A DNA stretch of 64,000 nt, from positions 925,114 to 989,113 of the forward strand of contig CP070811.1 of NCBI GenBank assembly GCA_020343875.1, given 5' to 3'. The position numbers were made by a program, and so were the translations under genes. How positions within the stretch are numbered: position 1 is the stretch's first letter; each line of letters starts with the position of its first letter. Below, in pieces: positions 25,601 through 33,741 of this stretch. The notes below the pieces were generated by a model. It did not search any database and was not told the origin of the DNA. It worked only from the letters and a program-made list of their open reading frames with translations. Origin of the DNA: Anaerolineales bacterium. Lineage in GTDB: Bacteria > Chloroflexota > Anaerolineae > 4572-78 > NAK82.

Positions 25601-26072
25601 GGTGCGGGCTGCATTGAGCGCCGCCGACCCGACCATGGTTGTGAAGAAGGTGCGAGCCGGGCTGCCGGTGCCCCTGGGAGTTGGCGCCGAGAGTGTGGAA
25701 TTAAGCCCGGAGGAGGTGTTGATCCAGACTCAGCCGGTTGAGGGGTTGGCTGTTGCGGCCGATAAGGGTGTCACGGTCGCCGTGGATGCAGTTGTTACGC
25801 CGGAGTTACGGGCGGAAGGGCTGGCGCGTGAGGTCGTGCGTCGGGTGCAAACCATGCGCAAGGAGGCTGGCTTCAATATCGAAGACCGTATCACTACTTG
25901 GTATGTTGCTGAAGGCGAATTGAGTGACGTGGTGATTGTCTGGGGCGACTACATTCGAGCGGAAACCCTGTCCAGTGAATTGGTGGCGGATTCTCCCGCG
26001 GGCGGCGCGTATGTTGAGCCTCACCAGATCGAGGGAATACCGATCACCCTGGGCGTGAGGCGGGACGTCTAA
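22605..26072 (+). CDS. ileS: Isoleucine--tRNA ligase (divergent subfamily)
   Basis: 1155 residues. Class I IleRS with the editing domain inserted in the Rossmann fold (about 200-450), an anticodon-binding helical domain from about 790, and a long C-terminal tail. It charges tRNA-Ile and hydrolyses misactivated valine. The signature motifs are unusual: HIGH reads HHGW (58-61, in NNPMGVHHGWGRAYKD), and KMSKS reads AMHKS (around 694-698, in MHKSWGN). I recall the same variants in actinobacterial IleRS, so this is a subfamily trait, not damage. A Cys-rich pair (CPRCATGI, CWRCKTD) is present. SD GGAGGAG lies 5 nt before ATG. The Ile T-box upstream supports the substrate. Confidence 0.95.
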   Translation: MPFEEVPAKVDFPAQELEVLKFWKESQAFQRMRELHEGQPHWSFIDGPITANNPMGVHHGWGRAYKDLYNRFWTMRGRELRYQNGFDCQGLWVEVEVEKELGFKSKKDIENYGLDRFVRKCKERVLRYAAVQTEQSIRLGYWMAWDDPDRLRWLAEELMEDPSQVVTVEGTRGPVTDSVEQIVGRLGMPELEYSYFTFSNENNYVIWTFLKRCWERGWLYRGADVMPWCPRCATGISQHEIVTDGYVETTHPGVTLRFPLRGRQKESLLVWTTTPWTLTSNVAAAVGPDLTYVKVRTRAAPAREAGTGGRDTEDSHEVLYLSKGTLHMLQGDYQVLEEMPGTALEGWTYDGPFDDLEAAHQPGGRTDLKKLIRDVQGSAAEVHRVILWDEVGETEGTGIVHIAPGCGAEDFELGMQHHFPLLAPLDDEGYFVHKFGWLTGRHVSEIVEPIFEDLKKKGLLYRLEDYTHRYPACWRCKTDLVFRLVDEWFISMGPVYDKSREQLTPEEKERSLRYQIMDVVDQIRWIPEFGYAREMDWLRNMHDWMISKKRYWGLALPFWECPDCNHYEVIGDEVELKARTVEGWEEFEGHTPHRPYIDAIKIQCSQCGGTMSRILDVGNPWLDAGIVSFSTLRYRTDQDYWSKWYPAHWISESFPGQFRNWFYSLLAMATVLDSSPPFLENFGYATLLAEDGRAMHKSWGNAIEFNDAAGKMGVDVMRWLYCAHRPENNLLFGYHRADEVRRQFLIPLWNVYNFLVTYANLDGWEPSQEGFVPGMPEGASPVSDNPLDRWILARINQVTARCTETLENSDAYSATVAVEAFLDDLTNWYVRRSRRRFWKSEQDADKRTAYATLYHVLVKLSKLLAPLTPFVTEVMYQNLVRLVQPEAYESIHHCDWPQADEAAIEPELLDQMALARRVASLGLGARGSANIKLRQPLAKAMAYAGDVKAELNAELMAIVADELNVKQFEFVEEEGTLVTYRLLPDNKILGPKFGPKFPKVRAALSAADPTMVVKKVRAGLPVPLGVGAESVELSPEEVLIQTQPVEGLAVAADKGVTVAVDAVVTPELRAEGLAREVVRRVQTMRKEAGFNIEDRITTWYVAEGELSDVVIVWGDYIRAETLSSELVADSPAGGAYVEPHQIEGIPITLGVRRDV

Positions 26073-26130
26073 CGTATCTATGCGTTCTGGCGTGCATAAT
26101 GAGGGGCGTCAGGGCACGGGCGAGATCTAA

Positions 26131-26160
26131 AGCAGGGGCGAGCATTTGCTCGCCCCTGCT
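26131..26160. terminator. Convergent hairpin after ileS
   Basis: A perfect 14-bp inverted repeat AGCAGGGGCGAGCA (26131-26144) and TGCTCGCCCCTGCT (26147-26160) with a 2-nt centre, between the ends of ileS (+) and the thioredoxin gene (-). No T-run follows on either strand, so termination may be by the strong stem alone; a repeat of other function is possible. Confidence 0.55.
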
Positions 26161-26199
26161 GGGTAGATGGGTCAAGACAGCTTCGCCGCAACAGGCACT

Positions 26200-26889
26200 C
26201 TAGGAGCTACCAGACTCCTCAATTAACTCTTTTACCAGCTCTTCCATCTTACTCTTGGTCAGGAGACCAGTCCATTTCTGGGTGATCTTCCCGTCAGGGG
26301 TGATGAATATCGTGGTCGGCATACCAATTACCTGGTAGGCTCTCATCACTTCTGCGTCGGGGGTTGTGCCAGCTGGATAGGTAGCCCCTACTTCCTCGAG
26401 CAAGGCCCGGCCCTCTGCTTCGCTTCCCAATCCGACAAAGACACCAACGTCTACCCCGACCAGGAAAATCCTGTCTTGGTATTCCCCATATACTTCTTCA
26501 AAGTCTGGCATCTCAAGACGGCAGGGTGGGCAAAGTCCGGCCCAGAAATTGAGAACTATGGGCTTATCCTGCCCCAACAATTCTGAGAATTGCACCTCTT
26601 GCCCGCCTAACAAACCTTGGCCTTGGTAAACAGCAATCTGGAAGTCAAGTGGGAGCTGGTTGCGGTTGCCGGGAGCCAGGAGGGCCACGGCGGATCCTGC
26701 CCCTTCGGATTGGGATCCTATAGACGATGTGCCAACGCCAGACTGACCAGGCGTAGTACAAGCTGCCCGCGCAAACAGGGTGACCACCACCATACCGACC
26801 AATTTCGAGGCACGCTTGGCGATTTGATCTGCAGCTGGGTGGCCTGGCACGCCTCTTGGATGAGTTCTATCTATGTTCTTTATGTTCAT
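26200..26889 (-). CDS. TlpA/ResA-like thioredoxin-fold protein, exported
   Basis: 229 residues from ATG 26889, with GGAGG 5 nt upstream; a longer frame to 26922 has no such site. An N-terminal hydrophobic segment (about 32-45, ending RAACTTPG) suggests export, possibly as a lipoprotein. The thioredoxin-like domain has the active site FWAGLCPPCRLEMPDF with CPPC (about residue 118) and the cis-Pro loop VIGMPTTIFITPDG. TlpA/ResA proteins reduce disulfides outside the membrane, often for cytochrome c or copper-site assembly. It follows the DUF3179 gene by 82 nt on the same strand. A partner is not identifiable here. Confidence 0.88.
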   Translation of the reverse strand: MNIKNIDRTHPRGVPGHPAADQIAKRASKLVGMVVVTLFARAACTTPGQSGVGTSSIGSQSEGAGSAVALLAPGNRNQLPLDFQIAVYQGQGLLGGQEVQFSELLGQDKPIVLNFWAGLCPPCRLEMPDFEEVYGEYQDRIFLVGVDVGVFVGLGSEAEGRALLEEVGATYPAGTTPDAEVMRAYQVIGMPTTIFITPDGKITQKWTGLLTKSKMEELVKELIEESGSS

Positions 26890-26971
26890 CTTTACCTCCG
26901 GTATGGAATGGATCAACCTCAATGTCGGATCCAGAGTTCACCACGGTTGTGGCTGACTGACTGTTGCTGAT

Positions 26972-28261
26972 TCACGATGATTGGTAGATCCTTGTCTCGG
27001 GCTTGAAGGCGGCCCACGAGAACCAGAAGTGATTGATGCCCACGACAGGCGTCAGTTGGCTGCCCGCCAGTGGACCACTTGTGGCATAGCCCAATACATT
27101 CCACTCGCTGCCTGTCTCTTCGTCGGTGATTTTGTCATCGTCGAAGCTGAAATGCAGACTTTGCCCGTTAAGGTCGCGGGAGAAGGCGTTGACTGTGCCA
27201 ACATCGCGGCCTTCCCAAACGGTGTTTGCGTCCAGGGCAGAGGCGGTACCGGCATCCCAGAATACAGCCAGCAGCACGCCTCCTACGGTATCGTTGACCA
27301 CGTGGGCCTCTTGTAGGACGTGGTAGGGATAAGCCACGGCTTCTCCGTTCAGGTCAATGGTCAGCACGCGGGCCATAGGGGGTAGCGCACCTGGCGTTTC
27401 TGGGCCGCGATACAGGAACGGCGGCCGGTTGATGTCGTCATAGCCAGCATAAGGGTTGTGCCCATAATTGCGAGTATAGCCTGTCTGGCGTGAGAGGACC
27501 TGGCCATCCGGGTACGTTTCTTTGAAATCTGCCCAGGCAATGACGGAGGCCGGCAGGAACTTCAGTTGACGGCCGGTAAACTCGCCGGCGATGGCATCAC
27601 CGCCAGCTTGCTGCCACCAAGATTCGGTCTGCCGGTCGTACATCACCAGGTTGCTGAAGCGCAGTCGGCCTGTGGTGCCAAAGTCTAGCACTTGCCCGTC
27701 CAGGGTTCGCTCAAAGGCGATAGCTGTGTTACACAGAGGGCAGAAGGTGATTGTGACGGGAACATCGTTCACTATGTCGTTGGCAATCTCGTGCCACATG
27801 AGAATCTGGAGCGGATAGGCGCGCACGTCGCTGCCCAGCTGAAACAGAATCACTGGCTCCTGCGGCTTGAGCCAGGCATCAGCTTCGTCAACACTGATGA
27901 AATGGGGCTCATCAATCGCCGGAATACCGTCTTTGGTCGGCCCTCCCGAAAGAATCTCGCTATACGGCACACTGTGCTTGCTGAAGTCGGTCTTGAACTG
28001 AGCAGCCCCAGGCGGCAGCGGCTCTTCGGGCAGCAGGGCCGGGGTTGCGGTAGCTACCGGCGATGGCGATGGGGTGGCTGAAGGCTCGGTTACTGGCTGG
28101 GATGCCTGCGGTTGTACTGGTAAGTCCGTCGGTGTGGCTGCCGGGGTAGCGGTCAGAGTGTCGTCCGCGGTCACCTGCGCCGACGGGGTGCCCACTAACT
28201 GGCTGCAGGCGGTCAGAGCCAAAGCCGTCAGACCTATTGAAAACAAGACGATCAAACGCAT
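26972..28261 (-). CDS. DUF3179 lipoprotein
   Basis: 429 residues. A signal sequence with lipobox LTAC (Cys19) marks a lipoprotein; a Thr/Pro/Ser-rich stretch (about 25-75) follows. The remainder is a DUF3179 domain: GGPTKDGIPAIDEPHF, RAYPLQILMWHEIAND, ITFCPLCNTAIAFER and GTTGRLRFSNLVMYD are its typical blocks, with CxxC in CPLC. The DUF3179 reaction is unknown; the conserved Cys pair and the thioredoxin-like gene right downstream suggest thiol or metal chemistry at the cell surface. GGAGG lies 7 nt before the ATG. A short palindrome lies 30-50 nt upstream of the start. Confidence 0.9.
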   Translation of the reverse strand: MRLIVLFSIGLTALALTACSQLVGTPSAQVTADDTLTATPAATPTDLPVQPQASQPVTEPSATPSPSPVATATPALLPEEPLPPGAAQFKTDFSKHSVPYSEILSGGPTKDGIPAIDEPHFISVDEADAWLKPQEPVILFQLGSDVRAYPLQILMWHEIANDIVNDVPVTITFCPLCNTAIAFERTLDGQVLDFGTTGRLRFSNLVMYDRQTESWWQQAGGDAIAGEFTGRQLKFLPASVIAWADFKETYPDGQVLSRQTGYTRNYGHNPYAGYDDINRPPFLYRGPETPGALPPMARVLTIDLNGEAVAYPYHVLQEAHVVNDTVGGVLLAVFWDAGTASALDANTVWEGRDVGTVNAFSRDLNGQSLHFSFDDDKITDEETGSEWNVLGYATSGPLAGSQLTPVVGINHFWFSWAAFKPETRIYQSS

Positions 28262-28292
28262 CCTGTAACCTCCTCATGCAATACATTGCTCA

Positions 28293-28312
28293 AAGTAAAT
28301 CCGTCTTTACTT
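28293..28312. repeat. Inverted repeat upstream of the DUF3179 gene
   Basis: Arms AAGTAAA (28293-28299) and TTTACTT (28306-28312) around TCCGTC, 30-50 nt upstream of the DUF3179 start: a candidate operator. Confidence 0.4.
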
Positions 28313-28405
28313 ACATGGATGGAATAAGTGGGTAATATCTTACGGCCACACCATGGCGGGCAGAACTTGCCCTTGTCTGTATGGCATGAGCTGTTTTGGA
28401 CAGAA

Positions 28406-28434
28406 TTGCTTCATCACCTGTCCTGTGGTAGACT
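28406..28434 (+). promoter_or_regulatory. Possible promoter of the radical SAM gene
   Basis: TTGCTT (28406-28411), 17 nt ending in TGG, then TAGACT (28429-28434): an extended -10 with weak hexamers, 65 nt before the TTG start. Confidence 0.35.
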
Positions 28435-28499
28435 AATCCGCGTTTACCAGTCCGATTTATTGTGTTTGTTGGCTATCTGACAAGTTAAGGAGAACAGGA

Positions 28500-29882
28500 T
28501 TGGAGATTAGGAAGGTTGTATTGATCCACCCGGGGCGTGAGGGCCGTATCTGGGGCCGGGCGACAGGGGCTCCTTATACGCTCATGAGACTGGCCTCTCT
28601 GGTGCCCGCCGGGATCCCGGTGGAGATATGGGATGAGAACCTGGAGCCTTTAGACAAGAAGCTACGCCAGCTAGGATCTCATGACCTGGTAGGTATCACC
28701 AGCAAAACGTTGGCTATCGAATCGGCGGAACGCTTTGCGCGTATCGCGCACGAGGCAGGTGTGCAGACCGTGGTGGTCGGCGGGGCCCACGCCACGTTGA
28801 TGCCAGAAGACGTGGCCCGTTGGGCAGACGTGGTCGTCACCGGTGAGGCCTATCGCACCTGGCCCCAAATCATCCAGGATTTTGTGGATGACGACCTGAA
28901 GCCTCACTATCACGATAGCGAGTGGGCTGACCTGGCCGGCGTGGCACCCATCACCGATCGCGTCATCGAAATGATGGGCGAGAATCGGGACTACTGGACG
29001 CCGATGATGGAGATCACCCGTGGCTGCCCGCGCAATTGCACCTTCTGCACTGCAATTCGGGTCAGCGGGCAGCGCATGAGGCTTCTCCCCATAGAGGAGA
29101 TCGTGGACGAGATTCAGCGCCGGCGTATCAAGCGCTTCTTTCTGACCGACGATAATTTTGGGCTGGCTTTTCGTACCAATCCAGACTACATCGAGGCCTT
29201 GTTCAAGGCACTTGAACCACTGCCACTGCATGGTTGGACTGCTCAGGCTGAGATGCTGGTAAGCACCCATCCTGATCTGCTCAAACTCGCCCGGCGCGCT
29301 CACTTTGACAAGTTCTTCATCGGCTTCGAGTCTGTGAACCCGGCCAATCGCCGCGAGCTGGGTGGCAAAAGCAAAGGACTCGTCGCCCAATACAAAGAAG
29401 CCATCAAGACTATCCAGTCACACGGCATCGGTGTGGTGGGGTTGTTCGTCTTCGGGTTCGACCACGACACACCCCAAACCCTGATTGATACCTGGGACTT
29501 TGTACGAGAGAGTGAGCTGGATAGCGTCAGCATGACTGTTCTGACACCTTACCCCGGCACCCCCTTCCGCACCCAGCTGATTGCCGAGGAGCGGCTGATG
29601 GATAAGCCCTGGCGCTACTACGACACGGCTCATGTCACCTATTATCCCAAACGGATGTCAGTGGAAGAACTGGAGAAGACTTACGACTGGTTCTGCCGCC
29701 AGGTTTATAGTCCCGTGAGCATGGCCCGGCGTGGCAGGCGTACATTGCGTCGCCACCCGGTATCGCGCATGCCGACCAAGGTGTTTGGCAGTTTTAGCAC
29801 CGACTATGGCTACCGCCGGACGTTCAATTGGCGCCACGTGGATGGCAACCGATTGCTGAATGCATGGGGAGCCACTGGCTGA
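28500..29882 (+). CDS. B12-binding-domain radical SAM protein
   Basis: 460 residues. The N-terminal Rossmann-like domain (about 1-145) matches a cobalamin-binding module (VGITSKTLAIESAERFA, VVVGGAHATLMPEDV) but lacks a clear DxHxxG, so base-off cobalamin binding is uncertain. The radical SAM core begins at ITRGCPRNCTFCTAIR (about 175-190) with CxxxCxxC for the [4Fe-4S] cluster; FFLTDDNFGL and FIGFESVNP follow. Homologues include methyltransferases and anaerobic cyclases acting on lipids or cofactors; the substrate is unknown. The start is TTG with AAGGAG 8 nt upstream. Monocistronic, with a strong terminator. Confidence 0.88.
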   Translation: MEIRKVVLIHPGREGRIWGRATGAPYTLMRLASLVPAGIPVEIWDENLEPLDKKLRQLGSHDLVGITSKTLAIESAERFARIAHEAGVQTVVVGGAHATLMPEDVARWADVVVTGEAYRTWPQIIQDFVDDDLKPHYHDSEWADLAGVAPITDRVIEMMGENRDYWTPMMEITRGCPRNCTFCTAIRVSGQRMRLLPIEEIVDEIQRRRIKRFFLTDDNFGLAFRTNPDYIEALFKALEPLPLHGWTAQAEMLVSTHPDLLKLARRAHFDKFFIGFESVNPANRRELGGKSKGLVAQYKEAIKTIQSHGIGVVGLFVFGFDHDTPQTLIDTWDFVRESELDSVSMTVLTPYPGTPFRTQLIAEERLMDKPWRYYDTAHVTYYPKRMSVEELEKTYDWFCRQVYSPVSMARRGRRTLRRHPVSRMPTKVFGSFSTDYGYRRTFNWRHVDGNRLLNAWGATG

Positions 29883-29906
29883 GCGCGGACCGCTTGCCGT
29901 TACCCC

Positions 29907-29945
29907 AAAAGACTCATCCCGTAACTTGAGGGATGAGTCTTTTTT
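29907..29945 (+). terminator. Rho-independent terminator after the radical SAM gene
   Basis: Stem AAAAGACTCATCCC (29907-29920) and GGGATGAGTCTTTT (29930-29943), a 9-nt loop, T-run to 29945. The A-run on the left makes it usable in both directions, serving also the minus-strand gene to the right. Confidence 0.9.
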
Positions 29946-30042
29946 GACAGTTTGGGGCTGCCCGCTCTGGGCCTCTTGTGAATGTGTGGCTCCATAGGTG
30001 CGGGCAGGATCAGGTATGTGCCGAACCCGGCCTTATCGTGGA

Positions 30043-31401
30043 TTAGCGAGAGGCAGTGCGAATGAAACCACCTGGCTGCCACAAGGTCCGCCGATAGGTG
30101 GCGTTGGCTTCCCACACCCGGTCGCCCAGTTCGGTATTGATGACGTCGTTGGTGATCAGGTAATAGTCAATCACGCGATCGGAGTGATTGAAGACACGCA
30201 CATAATATAGACTGCCATCTATTACGTGTCCTGCCCATACCCGTTCACCTGTCACCGGATCATTGTCGCGCGATACCCACTGACCAGCCCCCATAGGCAC
30301 CATATCTTCGGGTGTGCCACGTTTCCATACTTGCATTTGGCTGCCGTCAAATATCTGGAAGTTAACGTGATGCGAGCTGTTGCCATCAGTGGGCGTAGAG
30401 AAGAGAGTCATAGGCAAGTATTCAAGCCACTCACTGTCTCGGTCCTCCCGGATGAAGCTGAACCAGTGTTCTCCACCGGGTGCCAGCTTGCCCGTATTGG
30501 CACCGTCCTGCAGAGCTAAGGGGGCGGTGGGGTAGACGTTTGGATAGATATCAAGCAATGTGGAAGAAGCTACGCTGGGAGCTGCTTCAGCCTCCGAATA
30601 CGGCATCTCGATCGTCTCGATGAGCGCTGCACGCTCAGGCGAAGCGAGGCCTGGCTGCCCGGAGTAGGTAGCAGGCAGCACAGCCCCGGCAGTTGTGGCA
30701 TTGCCCATCTCCAGAGCATTTGGGGGCAGCCAGCCGAACTGGTTGGCCATAGCCAGCCAGGCTGCAGCATCTTCAGTAGACATCCCCTGTATAGCTGCTG
30801 CCACTAGCAACCATTGTGTCTCTTCCGAGGTTGCGCCTGGCCCCAGGTTGCTTTCGAGGGATGCGGCAGGCGTTACGTTTGAGGCTTGCCTGGCAAGACT
30901 GTTTGGCTGCAGCGCATTTACTTCCGGTTGGCCGAGCGCGGTGAGGTGGTACTCCACGCTTTGAGTTGAATTGTTGAAGACGTGCACGTAGTACGTTTCA
31001 TCTGGCAGCAGGCTGCCCGACCAGAGCCGCTCGGCTGTCTCCTGATCAAAGTCAGTGGTGGTAAAAGTCCCCATACCAATATACTGATCAGCATAACCCT
31101 GCAACCAGCGATCAATCTGCTGGCCGGCGAAGACTTGGAAGTTGACATAAGCCGCCACTTCGTGCCCACCCGGCTTGTAGACCAAATTGAGCACCACAGT
31201 CCGAGCGGGTGGATCGTTCAGTTCGGTACTGCTGAAAGCGTACCAGAAATCCTCGCCTGCCGCCAGCGTTCCAACATTGAGCCCACTGCTTAGCGCTTGG
31301 GCGGCGTAGGGGCTACTGCCCAGATCAGGGTTGGCAGCTGCCGGCACAGCCGTGATCACCAGCAGCGCCAGAAACATCAGAAGGCGAATACTTGATTTCA
31401 T
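30043..31401 (-). CDS. Secreted protein with a duplicated beta-domain
   Basis: 452 residues. The N-terminus MKSSIRLLMFLALLVITA is a signal peptide (cleavage near AAA-NP, residue 24). The mature part holds two copies of one domain, about 27-160 and 305-440. Each runs from a GxLAxGxxxWxxF start (NVGTLAAGEDFWYAF; NTGKLAPGGEHWFSF) through VNFQVF/VNFQIF and WSGxLLPDETYYVHVFN/WAGHVIDGSLYYVRVFN, ending near EYHLT/DYYLI. A linker of about 150 residues with an Ala-rich stretch separates them. The fold pattern is reminiscent of pre-peptidase C-terminal (PPC) domains, which may bind ligands or neighbouring domains. No catalytic motif is seen and the family is not recognised. Confidence 0.75.
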   Translation of the reverse strand: MKSSIRLLMFLALLVITAVPAAANPDLGSSPYAAQALSSGLNVGTLAAGEDFWYAFSSTELNDPPARTVVLNLVYKPGGHEVAAYVNFQVFAGQQIDRWLQGYADQYIGMGTFTTTDFDQETAERLWSGSLLPDETYYVHVFNNSTQSVEYHLTALGQPEVNALQPNSLARQASNVTPAASLESNLGPGATSEETQWLLVAAAIQGMSTEDAAAWLAMANQFGWLPPNALEMGNATTAGAVLPATYSGQPGLASPERAALIETIEMPYSEAEAAPSVASSTLLDIYPNVYPTAPLALQDGANTGKLAPGGEHWFSFIREDRDSEWLEYLPMTLFSTPTDGNSSHHVNFQIFDGSQMQVWKRGTPEDMVPMGAGQWVSRDNDPVTGERVWAGHVIDGSLYYVRVFNHSDRVIDYYLITNDVINTELGDRVWEANATYRRTLWQPGGFIRTASR

Positions 31402-31803
31402 AATGCAATTGTCCCCTGTTTCTTAGAGTAGGTACCAGGTCTCTGGTCGGGAAAAACAAAAATACACCTGGCAAACGTCACTGACTGAGCACCGGCAGGT
31501 GTGGACGAGTTTCAGGTGATTGAGGAAAGCGGTGACGTTCCCAGAGAGGAGGCTAATGCGCGTCTCCATAAACATTGTACTACGAAAGGAATGGCCTCGC
31601 AACTTATGGTAACGAGGGGGGTGCCTTTTTCTTGTTGCATCAATGCGTGCCGACCGGGTACGTTGAGGTATGGGGTCAGCTGTGTTATAATGTGCTTGGC
31701 ACAGGGTGTGTGTCCATTTCCGCCCGGGCTGGCCACCAGAGTGAAAATTCCGCGCCGGCACGTATGGGCGGGGTGGCTCGTTTTGCCTTGCGGAAGGTGC
31801 CCA
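31402..31803. other. Divergent intergenic region with archease promoter
   Basis: 402 nt without a convincing long gene. An extended -10 promoter (TGT then TATAAT, 31681-31689, with TTGAGG 15 nt earlier) points to archease-rtcB and implies a leader of about 105 nt. A short 18-codon frame with GAGAGGAGG upstream starts at 31556 (MRVSINIVLRKEWPRNLW), but nothing shows it is expressed. Confidence 0.45.
31681..31689 (+). promoter_or_regulatory. Extended -10 promoter of archease-rtcB
   Basis: TGT-TATAAT with TATAAT at 31684-31689; a weak TTGAGG -35 lies at 31663-31668. Confidence 0.5.
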
Positions 31804-32208
31804 ATGGAATTTGAAGAAGTGGAACATACTGCCGACTGGGCGCTGCGCGTATACGGGCGGGATTTGCGCGAGTTACTGGTGAATGCTGCCCGGGGCATGA
31901 GTTACCTGCTTGTCTCTGACCTGGTGACTATCTCACCAGCAGTGGAACGACGCTTCGAGTTGGATGCCTATGACGCCGAGAGCCTGCTGGTGGCATGGTT
32001 GAGCGAGCTGGCTTACTGGACCGAAGCAGAGATGCTGGTATTTTGCGAGTTTGACTTGTGCCAGGTGACACCAGTTCATCTTGAGGCGGTGGTCAAGGGT
32101 GACCGTGTCCCCAGCCTACACAAGCACATCAAAGCGGTCACATACCACAATCTACACATCATCGAGACCAACGACGGGCTGGAGACGACGGTCGTGTTCG
32201 ACGTGTAG
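31804..32208 (+). CDS. Archease, RtcB activator
   Basis: 134 residues, standard archease size. Archease accelerates guanylylation of RtcB and broadens its nucleotide use. It begins [18 protein letters not shown], the family signature (EHTAD), with the metal-site Asp in [14 protein letters not shown] and the C-terminal [10 protein letters not shown] carrying the conserved Tyr-His. Several longer upstream in-frame starts exist, but only ATG 31804 gives the canonical N-terminus, with AAGGTG about 6 nt upstream. RtcB follows 11 nt later, its known partner. Confidence 0.95.
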   Translation: MEFEEVEHTADWALRVYGRDLRELLVNAARGMSYLLVSDLVTISPAVERRFELDAYDAESLLVAWLSELAYWTEAEMLVFCEFDLCQVTPVHLEAVVKGDRVPSLHKHIKAVTYHNLHIIETNDGLETTVVFDV

Positions 32209-32219
32209 GAGGTAGCGCG

Positions 32220-33671
32220 ATGGTAAGTAACCGTGATTTCAAGCGGATTGACAAGTACCTGTATGAAGTTCCTCAATCATTTCGAGAGGACATGCTGGTG
32301 CCGGCCCGCTTCTATGCCGATCCCGAGTTGCTAGAAGGAGCCTTGGGCGACAAGAGCCTGGAGCAACTGGTCAACACAGCCACGCTCCCGGGGATTGTGA
32401 AACATGCGCTGGCTATGCCTGATATTCACCAGGGGTATGGCTTCCCCATCGGGGGCGTGGCGGCTACCGAATTGCCCGATGGCGTGATCTCACCAGGCGG
32501 AGTCGGGTACGACATCAACTGTGGCGTGCGCCTGTTGGCCACACACCTGCATCAGGAAGAGGTGACTCCACACTTGGAGGACCTGGCTTCGGCCCTCTAC
32601 GCTAACTGTCCCAGCGGTGTGGGCAAGGGAGGCAACATCAGACTCAAGCGGGGCGAATTGGAGCGGCTGGTGGAGGGAGGCGCGCGCTGGGCACGAGATC
32701 GGGGCTATGCCACCCAGGCCGACCTGGAGCGCACCGAGGAGGGCGGTTGCTTGGAGGGCGCTGACGCTGGCAAGTTGAGCCAGCGAGCCAGAGACAGGGG
32801 CCAGGGTCAGGTGGGCACGCTAGGTGCGGGCAATCACTTCATTGAGGTGGACGTGGTGACCGAGGTCTTTGATGAAGTGGCGGCAGAACGCATGGGCCTC
32901 TTCCGTGACCAGGTTGCGGTCCAGATTCATTGTGGCTCACGTGGTTTGGGGCATCAGGTCTGTGGAGATTACGTGAATCGTTTCCAAGGGGCGATTCATA
33001 AGTATGGTATCAGACTGCCTGACCGGGAGCTGGTATGTGCGCCCCTCAGTAGCCCTGAGGGAAGGGACTACCTGGCAGCTATGAAGGCGGCTGCCAACTA
33101 TGCTTTCGCCAACCGCCAGGTGCTTGCCTATCACGTCCGGCGCAGCTTCGAGGGAGTATTGGCCGGCAAGGTTAAGAACTATCACGTTTACCAGATCTAC
33201 GATATCGCGCACAACATGGCCAAGGTTGAAGAGCACCAGGTGGACGGTCGCCGGGTGAAGGTTTGCGTTCACCGCAAGGGGGCAACCCGCGCCTTTGGCC
33301 CAGGCTCGCCCGTTCTTCCAGATGTCTACCGGGACATCGGCCAGCCGGTTTTGGTGCCTGGCTCGATGGGTACCGCCAGTTGGGTGTTGGTGGGCACCGA
33401 ACGTTCTATGGCGCAGACTTTCGGCTCTACCTGTCACGGGGCCGGGCGAACCATGAGCCGCTCCAAGGCCAAGAAGACGGTGTGGGGCGCCGATTTGCGT
33501 GAGAAACTAGAGGCTGATGGCATCCACATCCGGGCGGGCAGCATGGCCGGGCTGGCTGAAGAAGCGCCGGTTGCCTACAAAGACGTGGATCGGGTGGTGG
33601 AGGTGGTTCACGGCGCGGGTATCGCCCGAAAAGTGGCCCAGCTGCGGCCCTTGGCGGTCATAAAGGGCTAG
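32220..33671 (+). CDS. rtcB: RNA-splicing ligase RtcB
   Basis: GTP- and Mn-dependent ligase that joins 2',3'-cyclic phosphate and 5'-OH RNA ends, used in tRNA splicing in archaea and RNA repair in bacteria. The 483 residues match the long (archaeal-like) form. Active-site motifs are [16 protein letters not shown] (Asp98, Cys101), [22 protein letters not shown], and [16 protein letters not shown] with the guanylylated His near residue 406. The start has GAGGT 6 nt before ATG. It is the second gene of archease-rtcB; the window shows no other RNA-repair factor beside it. Confidence 0.96.
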   Translation: MVSNRDFKRIDKYLYEVPQSFREDMLVPARFYADPELLEGALGDKSLEQLVNTATLPGIVKHALAMPDIHQGYGFPIGGVAATELPDGVISPGGVGYDINCGVRLLATHLHQEEVTPHLEDLASALYANCPSGVGKGGNIRLKRGELERLVEGGARWARDRGYATQADLERTEEGGCLEGADAGKLSQRARDRGQGQVGTLGAGNHFIEVDVVTEVFDEVAAERMGLFRDQVAVQIHCGSRGLGHQVCGDYVNRFQGAIHKYGIRLPDRELVCAPLSSPEGRDYLAAMKAAANYAFANRQVLAYHVRRSFEGVLAGKVKNYHVYQIYDIAHNMAKVEEHQVDGRRVKVCVHRKGATRAFGPGSPVLPDVYRDIGQPVLVPGSMGTASWVLVGTERSMAQTFGSTCHGAGRTMSRSKAKKTVWGADLREKLEADGIHIRAGSMAGLAEEAPVAYKDVDRVVEVVHGAGIARKVAQLRPLAVIKG

Positions 33672-33741
33672 ACAGGATGCATCAGCTTGCTTGGACTAGG
33701 GAGCCTGCGGCGGAGAAGGGCGAGTAAGAGGTTGCCAGCTG

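Noticed and set aside
31501-31803. Longer archease with about 100 extra N-terminal residues
   Set aside because: The extension has no family match and spans the promoter; the canonical archease start is ATG 31804.
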